DNA of 64,000 nt from Haliotis asinina (taxonomy: Eukaryota; Mollusca; Gastropoda; Lepetellida; Haliotidae). Shown piece by piece: positions 51,601-58,023 of the stretch. The notes beneath the pieces are model-generated. The model had not been told where the DNA came from and did not search any database. It was given only the letters and a program-made list of their open reading frames with translations. The stretch covers positions 55,502,753 through 55,566,752 of the forward strand of contig NC_090290.1 of NCBI RefSeq assembly GCF_037392515.1. Reading direction: 5' to 3'. Position 1 is the stretch's first letter. Each line of letters starts with the position of its first letter. The translations under genes were made by a program, and so were the position numbers.

Positions 51601-53200
51601 GGGAATACTATAGCTAACAATGGTATGACGTGGAGTATCGGGATTTCGAAAACCGTTTTCGAGTAGCTGTTTTGGAGTTCATTGAGTACAGATTTATTTA
51701 TCGACGTTCACTGTTTCATTGTAACCAGTTGATTTATTGAATCGTTTGCACACACAACTTCACCATAATTAATCATTTTTATAGCAGTTTTATGCATGTC
51801 GGAGATGTTTCACTGAGAGTCGATCAGTCGAGAGGCACACACTATCTTGTCTGCATGTCGTATAGTCTGCCTCGGTCTTCAAGATAAAGTAAAATGATAT
51901 GTTGTATATTTAACATGGCGGTAAGATAAATACATTTTATCTAGCCTCATGCAAGAATGTCGAGTTTTGATTGGTCCACGTAACTCTGATAAAATACCAT
52001 GTGATCAATCATGATCCACGAGCGGGAGTATAAAAGTCGTATACTCCCGCTACGAAAGTCATATCACCCCGCTACGCCTCGGTGACGACGCGAAGTGAGA
52101 AAAGCGTGCATCGAGAAGCCTTTAGTAACGTGCGGTGCATTGAGGTCAAACGACCAACTGGTGTCAACGTGGCAGCAAGTCGATTCGATGCGTGTTGTTT
52201 TGTTTTGATATCGTGAAAACATTCAGCTAGATAAATGCGTTATCACATCGTGTCGAGGGAAATACGGGATTTTATACACGATGTGATAACTTATAGTATG
52301 CTTGTGGTCTGAAGTCTCTGGCTCGGGGAATACAACCTTACTCGAGACTGATAAAACCCCGTATTTCCCTCGACACGATGTGATAACTTATAGTATGCTT
52401 GTGGTCTGAAGTGCGCCTTTTTCTGGCAGTGTCATCCCTCGACTACCGTATTACCCTCGAAAGAAGAATACAATTTATTATATTCGTGTGTGTTCAGTCT
52501 CACAGATAAAGACCCGCAAAGGTTCCAGGGTAGAATAGGCCTTCAGCAACCCATGCTTGCCATAAAAGGTGACTATGCTTGTCGTAAGAGGCGACTAACA
52601 GGATCGGGTGGTCAGACTAGCTGACTTGGTTGACACGTGTCATCGGTTCCCAATTGTGCAGAGCAATGCGCATGTTGTTGGTCACTGTATTGTCGGGTCC
52701 AGACTCTATTATTTACAGACCGCCGCCATATAGCTGGAATATTGCTGAGTGCGGCGTAAAAACAAACTCACTCGCAGATAAAGTAAATATCTGTTTGAGC
52801 TGGCGCAATAAACAGTTGCAATCAAACAAACGATCGGTAGTACATGAACGGAATTAAAACTGAAATACTGGGAACATGAACACGTTCAAAACGCATTAGT
52901 AACAGGGTAGAGGGAAGTTACTTTTGTCCAGTAGTGTCTTGACCTTTCCGTTCCCCAGGTGACTCATTTGCCAGTGCTCATGACCGCATGTACTTCTCCA
53001 CTAAGGACAGGGACAACGACATATGGCAAGGCAACTGTGCTCTCACGCGGTACGGTGGCTGGTGGTACAGGGACTGTCACAGCAGCAACCTGAACGGTCA
53101 GTACGGCAACGATGATTACAGTGACGGCATGAACTGGGATAGCTGGCACGGTTTCCATTACTCTCTTATGTGGACTGAAATGAAACTAAGACCTATTTAG
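27374..53200 (+). CDS. Secreted PAN/apple plus fibrinogen-related domain protein, five exons
   Basis: The coding exons I infer are 27374-27692, 44195-44328, 45228-45324, 49622-49786 and 52959-53200. Every boundary has GT...AG, junction phases are 1, 0, 1, 1, and the total is 957 nt: 318 codons and a stop. Residues 1 to about 21 are a hydrophobic signal peptide. About 50-105 is a PAN/apple-like segment with cysteines 58, 62, 68 and 80. 111-318 is a full fibrinogen C-terminal domain with C111/C141, a GGGWT turn (147-151), an acidic DRDND calcium loop (255-259), the C265/C278 pair around GGWWY and SNLNGQY (281-287). Such domains bind acetylated sugars or microbial surfaces in ficolins, tachylectins and mollusc FREPs, so an extracellular recognition role is inferred. 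The usual FREP immunoglobulin domains are absent. Extra phase 1-1 exons in the 16.5-kb first intron cannot be excluded. No polyadenylation signal stands out just after the stop. Confidence 0.88.
27693..28561. other. Start of intron 1, no feature seen
   Basis: Unique AT-rich intron sequence. No further PAN-like exon was recognised. Confidence 0.5.
28562..28667 (+). mobile_element. SINE-II, head truncated
   Basis: GTGTGAAGCTCATTTCTGGT, CACTGTGACATTGCTGAAAC and a TTAAACCAAACTCACTCACT tail. The tRNA-like head up to the B box is missing. Confidence 0.85.
29026..31661. repeat. 39-bp minisatellite with higher-order structure, in intron 1
   Basis: About 67 head-to-tail copies of a 39-bp unit (ATAATAACTATCACTCAAAA then CTCTAAACATTGTGACAC). 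Variants are CATTGTGACAC, CGTTGTGACCC, CGTTATGACCC, and rare ACTATTACTC and ACTTTCACTC. The rare ACTTTCACTC unit recurs at 29236, 29821, 30523 and 31069, always just after an ACTATTACTC unit. The spacings are 585, 702 and 546 bp, that is 15, 18 and 14 units. Because 39 is divisible by 3, the minus strand is open for 888 codons of a 13-residue repeat, which I regard as a by-product. Confidence 0.95.
31662..32699. other. Intron 1, no feature seen
   Basis: Unique DNA with no exon, RNA gene or transposon end recognised. Distant 5' remnants of the following LINE may begin before 32700. Confidence 0.45.
32700..35290 (+). mobile_element. Second copy of the RNase H LINE, 5' truncated
   Basis: It encodes the RT finger region ([20 protein letters not shown] at about 32965; [18 protein letters not shown] at about 33091), a damaged catalytic region with LFVDDF (about 33560), IKAVKEAMF (about 33735) and late [14 protein letters not shown] (about 34933). 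The 3' UTR shares TACTGTCCTTCGTTGACA with the 15.4-kb copy (compare 17668 and 35245), so both belong to one family. It extends further 5' than that copy but lacks its ACTC tail. There are many frameshifts, and the RNase H start is decayed. Confidence 0.88.
35291..36469. other. Intron 1, no feature seen
   Basis: AT-rich DNA with short ORFs only. Confidence 0.45.
36470..36600 (-). mobile_element. SINE-II, degraded
   Basis: TATATATCACGGCGGGGTGC, CACGTGTGGAACCGAACTCG (B-box complement) and GAGCGAGCACTTTAACCAC (head complement) are recognisable, with insertions and losses between them. Confidence 0.6.
36718..36800 (-). pseudogene. 18S rRNA fragment
   Basis: The complement reads CTCATTAGATCAGTTATGGT, TCCTTAGACGATACA, then TACTTGGATAACTGTGGCAA and TTCTAGAGCTAATACATGC. 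This is the very conserved segment near the 5' end of eukaryotic small-subunit rRNA. Only about 80 bp is present and it is not in an rDNA unit, so it is a dispersed fragment, not a functional gene. Confidence 0.9.
36801..37337. other. Intron 1, no feature seen
   Basis: No domain-bearing ORF and no repeat recognised. Confidence 0.45.
37338..37425 (-). mobile_element. SINE-II 3' fragment
   Basis: GAGTGAGTGACTTTAGTTTC, CGCCACTTTAAGTAACATTC and CAGCAATGTCGCGACTG, then CACATGGGATTCACACAT: the complement of the tail and body without a head. Confidence 0.7.
37550..37695 (-). mobile_element. SINE-I, old copy
   Basis: GCCTGTAAATAATCAAGTCT, CACCATGATATCTGTCAGCC and GTATGAGTTGCTGAAGACCA appear in the order expected on the minus strand, with many substitutions. 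Confidence 0.65.
37696..38269. other. Intron 1, no feature seen
   Basis: Nothing recognised. Confidence 0.45.
38270..38452 (+). mobile_element. SINE-I with intact tail
   Basis: GGCGACCAACGGGATCAGCT, ACTCGATTATTTACATACCA and TAATATTGCTGAGTGCGGCG, then AAACTCACTCACTCACTC. The 5' 80 bases are missing. Confidence 0.88.
38453..39160. other. Intron 1, no feature seen
   Basis: AT-rich with no supported feature. Confidence 0.45.
39161..39412 (+). mobile_element. SINE-I, near full length
   Basis: It runs from ACTCGTGAAGGTCCGGGGTA through GCCATAAAAGGCGACTATGT to ATTGCTGAATGCGACGAAAA and a degraded ACTC-like tail. This is the long form with both GGCGACTA blocks; a short piece between GGCATC and CTGACTTGG is deleted. 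Confidence 0.9.
39500..39682 (-). mobile_element. SINE-I, tail missing
   Basis: GGTCTGTAAATAATCTGTGC, GAGCATCGATCTATGCAATC and GCATGCTTGGGCTACTGAAG are in minus-strand order. It lies about 90 bp from a plus-strand copy, giving an inverted pair in intron 1. Confidence 0.8.
39683..41119. other. Intron 1, no gene seen
   Basis: The 95-codon ORF at 40433-40720 shows no known domain. Near 40924-40996, AAGTAAAAGTA and CTAGTAAAAGTA recur as a short imperfect repeat. Confidence 0.4.
41120..41616 (+). pseudogene. Pogo/Tigger-like transposase 3' end with terminal repeat
   Basis: 41215-41330 encodes an acidic stretch followed by [20 protein letters not shown]. After a frameshift near 41338, [20 protein letters not shown] and then GQSKITDF lead to a stop at 41442. 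This is the C-terminal end typical of pogo/Tigger transposases. The following AACGAACT repeats end at TTACTG (41616) and TA, the usual outer end of such elements (complement starts CAGTAAAATACC). Only the 3' portion is present; the left limit is uncertain. Confidence 0.75.
41712..42077 (+). CDS. Unassigned acidic, lysine-rich ORF
   Basis: The 121-codon ORF starts 94 bp after the Tigger end. The first half has several cysteines and the second half is D/E/K-rich ([15 protein letters not shown]). No family is recognised and no splice sites are evident. It could be a decayed gene piece or chance; it lies inside intron 1 of the PAN-fibrinogen gene on the same strand. Confidence 0.15.
   Translation: MKIQRYEKSNTQSKIRMHTLKGNLWVCKLNIKTCSESRKLCKCHDELYEINNITCDNTDEMKVDENNDDLEERDSSEHLHAIDVKDDKDDEAKKDFDKDETKEDDNANKNDIERKEQITKS
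42286..42930. repeat. 63-bp minisatellite in intron 1
   Basis: Ten copies of a 63-bp unit (GTCTCTGTCATCAACCGCCA then CCCATGCCTGGAACTTGCTG). Variants include GTGTCTCTG in two early units and CAACCCCCA/CAGCCGCCA. One unit (near 42552) has lost two bases (GAGTCTGTCATC), shifting the frame. As 63 is 21 codons, the plus strand reads a [20 protein letters not shown] repeat and the minus strand is open in two frames. Coding is unproven. Confidence 0.95.
42931..43769. other. Intron 1, no gene seen
   Basis: The 96-codon ORF at 43041-43331 lacks a recognised domain. Near 43562-43610, TTTACTTACGTA and TACGTAAGTAAA form a small inverted repeat. Confidence 0.4.
43770..43829 (-). mobile_element. SINE tail fragment
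   Basis: GGGTGAGTTTAGTTTTACGC and CGCACTAAGCACG are the complement of the shared SINE tail; about 60 bp survives. Confidence 0.6.
44195..44328 (+). CDS. Exon 2: start of the fibrinogen-related domain
   Basis: Acceptor TGTTTCAG^AAAAGG; the first two bases complete a GAA codon with the last base of exon 1. It encodes [20 protein letters not shown] through [15 protein letters not shown], the classic first block with the first disulfide pair. The donor ACG^GTGAGT is phase 0. Confidence 0.93.
44397..44585 (+). mobile_element. SINE-I in intron 2
   Basis: GGGATCGGTGGTGGTGATCA, GCCAGTTGCGCAGATAGATG, CTGATCACTGGATTGTCGGG and TGACTGGAATATTGGTGAGC are in order. The tail is altered to AACAAGAAACCAACC. 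Confidence 0.8.
45228..45324 (+). CDS. Exon 3: fibrinogen-related domain, second block
   Basis: Acceptor GTCTCAG^GTGTTC; encodes [20 protein letters not shown] and [11 protein letters not shown], the most conserved block of fibrinogen-related domains. Donor TTG^GTATGA, phase 1. Confidence 0.95.
45399..45550. repeat. Foldback/MITE-like element in intron 3
   Basis: GATAAACATCATGTG at the left pairs with ACACATGATGTTTATC at the right end. Further in, TATTGAGTATTTGAAGCACG pairs with CGTGCTTCAAATACTTAATA. The arms are about 50 bp each around a roughly 45-bp loop. It has no coding content. The family is not known. Confidence 0.85.
45551..47567. other. Intron 3, no gene seen
   Basis: Unique-looking intron DNA. 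A minus-strand ORF at 46935-47129 has fair composition but no domain or splice partner. Confidence 0.4.
47568..47805 (+). mobile_element. SINE-I, diverged
   Basis: TTGTAAGAGGCGACTATCAA, GATCGGGTGGTCATGCTCGA, AGATCGATATTCATGATG and CTAGAATACTGCTGAGTGAA then AAAACTAAACTCTC. The whole length is present but worn. Confidence 0.85.
47806..49395. other. Intron 3, no gene seen
   Basis: The ORF at 48162-48446 and two overlapping minus-strand ORFs near 48985-49290 show no recognised domain. Nothing else is supported. Confidence 0.4.
49396..49525. repeat. Possible foldback element with imperfect ends
   Basis: CGGGGCGCCTTTCACGAAGC at the left faces TTTTGTGCAAGGAGACCCTGG at the right, weakly complementary. 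Between them are AACTTTAAGCCCCATTC and CTAAGGTTACCTAGCTGAC. The form suggests a worn palindromic repeat. Confidence 0.35.
49622..49786 (+). CDS. Exon 4: fibrinogen-related domain, central block
   Basis: Acceptor TTTGAAG^GTAATG; with the last base of exon 3 it gives [20 protein letters not shown], then [20 protein letters not shown] and GYSGDR. These are the standard LGN...LRIDL and YRL.V.GYSG motifs. The donor CAGAG^GTAGGT is phase 1. Confidence 0.94.
50314..51610 (+). mobile_element. Tc1-like DNA transposon, nearly intact transposase, in intron 4
   Basis: Inverted ends CAGTGTTCCCAGAAATTATT and the complement of AATAATTTCTGGGAATACTA lie between TA duplications (50312-50313, 51611-51612). One reading frame from the ATG at 50469 (or 50499) encodes the helix-turn-helix region, then [31 protein letters not shown] and [13 protein letters not shown]. 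The two last acids are 34 residues apart, the Tc1 DD34E pattern. A stop at 50763-50765 and a frameshift near 51340, before [14 protein letters not shown], are the only breaks seen before the natural end at 51485. Its sequence differs clearly from the other two Tc1 elements here. Confidence 0.93.
51880..52420. repeat. Nested hairpin / MITE-like region in intron 4
   Basis: Three structures overlap. CATTTTATCTAGC (about 51934) faces GCTAGATAAATGCG (about 52227). A perfect 10-bp stem GCGGGAGTAT / ATACTCCCGC lies at 52022-52050. Arms 52240-52275 and 52351-52386 are complementary (TTATCACATCGTGTCGAGGG with CCCTCGACACGATGTGATAA). In addition a 40-bp direct repeat (ACACGATGTGATAACTTATA and on to GTGGTCTGAAGT) occurs at 52276-52315 and 52373-52412. 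Confidence 0.8.
52510..52775 (+). mobile_element. SINE-I, reference full-length copy
   Basis: This is the best copy of the dispersed element: ACCCGCAAAGGTTCCAGGGT, AGGCCTTCAGCAACCCATGC, CATAAAAGGTGACTATGCTT, CGTAAGAGGCGACTAACAGG, GCTGACTTGGTTGACACGTG, CCAATTGTGCAGAGCAATGC, GACTCTATTATTTACAGACC, CATATAGCTGGAATATTGCT and a GTAAAAACAAACTCACTCGC tail. No convincing tRNA head is visible; GGTTCCAGGGT near the start is the only weak B-box-like word. About twenty copies or fragments lie in this window in both orientations. Confidence 0.92.
52959..53200 (+). CDS. Exon 5: C-terminal block of the fibrinogen-related domain
   Basis: Acceptor TTCCCCAG^GTGACTC. It encodes [20 protein letters not shown], then [17 protein letters not shown] and ends [11 protein letters not shown] with TAG at 53198-53200. 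The acidic DRDND loop is the usual calcium site, and the two cysteines flank the GGWWY pocket motif. Domain length is normal for the family. Confidence 0.96.
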
Positions 53201-53454
53201 ACATTATTATATTTTTGTTGAATAACTAATTGAAAATGGCGTAATCATATATATAGAATAGCAAACCAAACGCAAGTTTAAGAAGCATGAAATCTCACAA
53301 AAGTAAGCGTTCCTGTTAATGTCTTTCATAAAACAAAATGACCAATAGAAGCAGTTGCGTTTCCTTTGCTGTTCAGTATGTAATGTCAACTCTCCTGGGC
53401 ACTGGTCCATTCACGGACAACGATTCAATGCTACTGTGGCAACTACATAGTGCG
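53201..53454. other. 3' flank of the PAN-fibrinogen gene
   Basis: No AATAAA or ATTAAA hexamer was found in this interval, so the 3' end of the mRNA is not placed. Confidence 0.4.
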
Positions 53455-53618
53455 TGTGTGAGTGAGTTTATTTTTACGCCGCTTATAGCAATATCCTAGC
53501 AATATTACGGCGTGGGCACTAGAAATGTGTTTCACATATTTTGTCCATGTGCTGAATCGAATTAGTGTCTTCGGCGTGACGAGCGAAGTTTCAGGACCAC
53601 TAGGCTTGCCTACCGAGA
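53455..53618 (-). mobile_element. SINE-II with both ends
   Basis: It begins GTGTGAGTGAGTTTATTTTT (tail complement), then CGCCGCTTATAGCAATATCC, TGTCCATGTGCTGAATCGAA (B-box complement, diverged) and CACTAGGCTTGCCTACC (head complement). A microsatellite starts right at its 5' end. Confidence 0.85.
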
Positions 53619-53625
53619 ACACACA

Positions 53626-53668
<43 letters not shown>

Positions 53669-53672
53669 GCAC
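53619..53672. repeat. (ACGC)n microsatellite
   Basis: About 12 ACGC repeats abutting the 5' head of the preceding minus-strand SINE-II. Confidence 0.97.
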
Positions 53673-53960
53673 ATATTGCGTGTGATTAGAAAATAGCTCA
53701 CCTGACACTCTGTTTCACCTTTACGTCTCCAAACTTGAACTAAGAGATAAACTATGTGTTACTTTTTAAATGTATTTACACAATTCAAACATATGTTCTT
53801 GGTCGCATTGTATAATCTACTTTGTTTGTGGTTCAGCACTTATATAGCTGTATCTGTAGTTCGGGTTGTCATTGGCTTCATTTTAATCGGTGGCTCTAAT
53901 CAGGTGTTTTCATTGTTGTGGAAAACACTACTGGTTGTTTATTTGACGTGTTTACTGTCA

Positions 53961-53961
53961 T

Positions 53962-53996
<35 letters not shown>

Positions 53997-53997
53997 T
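53961..53997. repeat. (GA)n microsatellite
   Basis: GAGAGAGA run with a single AAAG interruption. Confidence 0.95.
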
Positions 53998-55507
53998 TTT
54001 CTGTAGGAATGCAATGAATGTTCAGTAGCTTTTAGAAATTTTAATCGTTCCCTATGAATCCTATGTTGCGTGTTTGCCTGTAACCCTGGTGTAGAATAAC
54101 TGGTGGGATAGGATAATGAAACCACGGAGTTTGACGCTACATATTTATAGCTATCCAGTTGGGGAGATGTTGTCAGTTCTCAATCAACAAACACCATGTT
54201 ATTGAGATCCTGTTTAACACAACTGATTTGTATCAACATCAAGCAGTATCGATGACGTCATTTCGAGGTTCAAGTACGTGAAGCAGGGTGGTTAGGTTTC
54301 GCAAGGTTATTGTTTATTTCATGTTACCTGTATTTAAGACAGCGAATATATCCTCATACTAATTTCTTCAGATCTGCATCAGTAGGTCTGAATTTGTATG
54401 TACATCACATTTATTCACTCAGAAAGCACTGGTAGTTGAAATGTTCATGTCTAACAAGTGCGATGATTTTACAAAACTGGCACATGCCCTTTTATGTCCC
54501 ATACGTTTTGACATCGTATTATTTCTTTAACTTGGTTTTCAAAACAGATCAAACCCACAGTCTGGTCAGGTATTGCTGAAAACAAATGATTGAGCGTTTT
54601 TAAAATCAAAGATGTCAATTGAGTATCTCTTGCCATGATATTAGACTACATATGGACAATGTCAATAAGTTTTCATGCCACGTAAACATGCTGGGGACTT
54701 CAGGCATATCAAGAACTGCCCACGTAACAGGTAAATATGTTCCTTGACAGCCAGGCAGCTGCATACTTTCTTTTTTCCCCTTTTGTTTGATCCAGTCTAT
54801 TCAATTCTTGTCATAGCGAATATAGCGAATGTAGTAACATGTCAGTGCTTTACTGATCTGTGATTGTCAGTACTCGTGTTCTCTATTGTTATTACCTTGA
54901 TATGTGGATACTTTGCTGTCAACATTACCAGTATTTATAAAATAAATATATCCTCTAGACGTGTTAAACAGAGAGATGACTTGATACCATGTACCAGTAC
55001 GCGCGACTGTATATTATTGTAAAACATGCTGACATCTGACTTTATTTTGAATAGCCCTAACCAAAAACACCTAATCCTGCTAGATTAAGAGATCAAATGG
55101 CAGTGTGAAAGTTTACCTATAAATCTCCAGATAGAAAACTGTCTTGGGATTGGTAATATTCAGTATATTCAAGTATGTCATGTATTTATCTTTTCAGTTC
55201 TTCAATAAGTCTCAGAGGTGTCAAGTTTTTCTTTTATTAGTATACCAAGCACTTACCAAGATACCAAGATGATTCTGTGCAAAACTGCTACCAAACGAAT
55301 GCATTACATCCATTTGATTCGGAATTGTGATAGTGTCAGAATGTCCTCCTTACCTAACAACGCATTTGAGGTTATTGTACTAGTGTCGTGCATACTCTGC
55401 CGCGATATCGCTGGACCTACAAATTAAATATATTCAAACTATTCATCAATTACCCATTGATTCTTCTGCATGGCGTGGCTTGTATTGAAGGTAATGTCTT
55501 CTTGTCC
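53998..55507. other. Intergenic, no gene seen
   Basis: AT-rich, short ORFs only. An AATAAA lies at about 54945, too isolated to assign. Confidence 0.45.
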
Positions 55508-56655
55508 CATGTTCAGGTCTCGTATCGGCCCACCTGCCTTTGGAGAGTACAAATGCACTTTGTGTCTGTTGTATACTTCCTCTATCTCTCATGTTCAGGT
55601 CTCGTATCGGCCCACCTGCCTTTGGAGAGTACAAATACACCTTGTGTCTGTTGTATACTTCCTCTATCTCTCATGTTCAGGTCTCGTATCGGCCCACCTG
55701 CCTTTAGAACGTACAAATATACCTTGTGTCTGTTGTATATTTCCCTTATTTCTCATGCTCAAGTCTCGCATCGGCCCACCTGCCTTTGGAGAGTACAAAT
55801 ATACCTTGTGTCTGTTGTATATTTCCCCTATCTCTCATGTTCAGGTCTCGTATCGGCCCATCTGCCTTTGGAGCGTACAAATATACCTTGTGTCTGTTGT
55901 ATATTTCACCTATTTCTCATGCTCAGGTCTCGTATCGGCCCACCTGCCTTTGGAGCGTACAAATACACCTTGTGTCTGTTGTATATTTCCCCTATCTCTC
56001 ATGTTCAGGTCTCGTATCGGCCCACCTGCCTTTGGAGCGTACAAATACACCTTGTGTCTGTTGTATATTTCCTCTATCTCTCATGTTCAGGTCTCGTATC
56101 GACTCACCTGCCTTTGGAGCGTACAAATATACCTTGTGTCTGTTGTATATTTCCCCTATCTCTCATGTTCAAGTCTCGTATCGGCCCACCTGCCTTTGGA
56201 GCGTACAAATACACCTTGTGTCTGTTGTATATTTCCCTTATTTCTCATGCTCAGGTCTCGTATCGGCCCACCTGCCTTTGGAGAGTACAAATACACCTTG
56301 TGTCTGTTGTATATTTCCCCTATCCCCCATGTTCAAGTCTCGCATCGGCCCACCTGCCTTTGGAGAGTACAAATATACCTTGTGTCTGTTGTATATTTCA
56401 CCTATCTCTCATGTTCAGGTCTCGTATCGGCCCACCTGCCTTTGGAGAGTACAAATACACCTTGTGTCTGTTGTATATTTCCCCTATCTCTCATGTTCAA
56501 GTCTCGCATCGGCCCATCTACCTTTGGAGAGTACAAATATGCCTTGTGTCTGTTGTATATTTCCCCTATCTCTCATGTTCAGGTCTCGTATCGGCCCACC
56601 TGCCTTTGGAGCGTACAAATACACCTTGTGTCTGTTGTATATTCCCTCTATCTCT
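55508..56655. repeat. 82-bp minisatellite open in all three forward frames
   Basis: Fourteen copies of an 82-bp unit (CATGTTCAGGTCTCGTATCG, then CCCACCTGCCTTTGGAGAGT, then ACACCTTGTGTCTGTTGTAT). Variants are GAGAGT/GAGCGT/GAACGT and CATGTTCAG/CATGCTCAG. As 82 is not divisible by 3 and the unit contains no stop triplet on the plus strand, all three frames stay open together from about 55726 to 56665. There is no codon-level evidence of selection. Confidence 0.95.
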
Positions 56656-56889
56656 CCATTCTTGACGGGGTATGTTTACATGTTTACCATGTTATAGGGA
56701 ATATTTCGGATTTTCTTTAGATTTAAGATTATTAACATTTGTGGAATCGTATTAGTATGCCCATGTGTGGGTATAACCAAAGCAGTTCGAAAAATGCTTA
56801 AAGATACTGTATTGTAGTGTATATTATTTATACTTCATAAACGGAAATAAAAAGACGGTTAATGCAAAGTATGTTTGTTTCTTTCTTCT
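56656..56889 (+). other. Flank of the 82-bp array with an AATAAA
   Basis: An AATAAA occurs at 56847-56852, about 190 bp after the array. Without an mRNA it cannot be linked to any gene. Confidence 0.4.
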
Positions 56890-57055
56890 TTTACGAGCAA
56901 TATTCAAGCACTATGGCATCGGTCAAAACAATTGAACCTGGTCAGTGATTGACATCATCAGTATGGACTGGGATACGATGGCATACATCAACTAGGTGCG
57001 CGATCCTGACCCCCACCCGACCCTGTTAGTCGCCTCGTACAAGCAGTGATTGCTG
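56890..57055 (-). mobile_element. SINE-I, old copy
   Basis: TTTACGAGCAATATTCAAGC, TGGGATACGATGGCATACAT and CGACCCTGTTAGTCGCCTCG are in minus-strand order with many changes and a short insertion. Confidence 0.7.
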
Positions 57056-57964
57056 GAATCCATGCTAAAGAGGAACATGCCATTTTGTTAGCATTGATTC
57101 CACCTATTTGAATGAGCATGTCATCCGGCATATTCCAGTGTTCAAACTGCGAATTAAGCATGAATCAATTTAGAAAGTACAGGGCGTACCGGAACTGTTC
57201 GGGCAAAAGACACAAATAAATCAAGACGTCTTATTGCATAACGCCCCATGGAACATCGATTTCAATAATCACCTTCAAGGACAGCAGCCGACTTTGACCT
57301 TGGCATTGGCGTTTGGATGGTGCATTTCATGGCAGTATAAATGGAAGACTCATACGCAGACTCTCTGGGGATGAGGGGCGCTATGCATACACAACCGGAA
57401 GCTGGACAGTGTACAATGTGATCATACCTTATCTTCATTCTAATGCTTTATACCTAACCTGACACATATCATGCCCCAAGTGCATTCCGGATCATGATAC
57501 ATACAATAAATACATACTGCCCAACATTGGAGCATGTACCTTTCTTTTGATGCCATTTGAAGCAATACAAAAAGTCTAAATCCAGGTAACCCAAGGTAAA
57601 TACGTAGCAGTGTTCTGGAAATGGGGAAGAGATGAAATGGTCCGTTGCTGTCAGTCAAGGTATCGTGCTCTCTTGTGCATGGAATGACACCAAGACGACC
57701 GGATTCTTGCTTGATCGGTTCCTTGTTAGTTCTAAATGTCAATGCCTGGGAATAACTAATTGAGATGATCCACGTCACTGAGACTTTTATCCTACCTTTC
57801 TGTGCCATGTCCTCTATTGGTGTAATATATACGGTCCGTTTGAAGAATACAACCAAAACACAGGAGATGATGTTGCAAAGAATTTATTGTGAAAGAGACA
57901 AACGTTTCAGGAGTGTGAATAAGGTGCTTAAGTGTGAATAAGTTGCTTAAGCCTTCCTGTGAGA
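57056..57964. other. Intergenic, no gene assigned
   Basis: A 138-codon minus-strand ORF (57440-57856) has no domain or repeat I recognise. On the minus strand an AATAAA lies at 57883-57888, downstream of the candidate exon that follows. Confidence 0.4.
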
Positions 57965-58023
57965 CTATACATCAGCATGTAGGACGAGGCGCCTTCTCGA
58001 ACCATAGTCGTCCTTTGACACGT
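57965..58023 (-). CDS. Possible terminal coding exon, minus strand
   Basis: A TTTTGTTGTAG acceptor is followed by AC, then GTG TCA AAG, encoding VSKDDYGSRRRLVLHADV and a TAG. A polyadenylation signal lies about 77 bp past the stop. The exon would be entered in phase 1. No partner exon is identified, so this may be chance. Confidence 0.22.

Noticed and set aside
55388..56720. Three overlapping 320-425 codon ORFs
   Set aside because: All are readings of the same 82-bp repeat, and all three frames being open is explained by the lack of stop triplets in the unit.
57440..57856. 138-codon minus-strand ORF
   Set aside because: No domain, no signal peptide, no splice partner and unremarkable composition; the length is possible by chance in this base composition.
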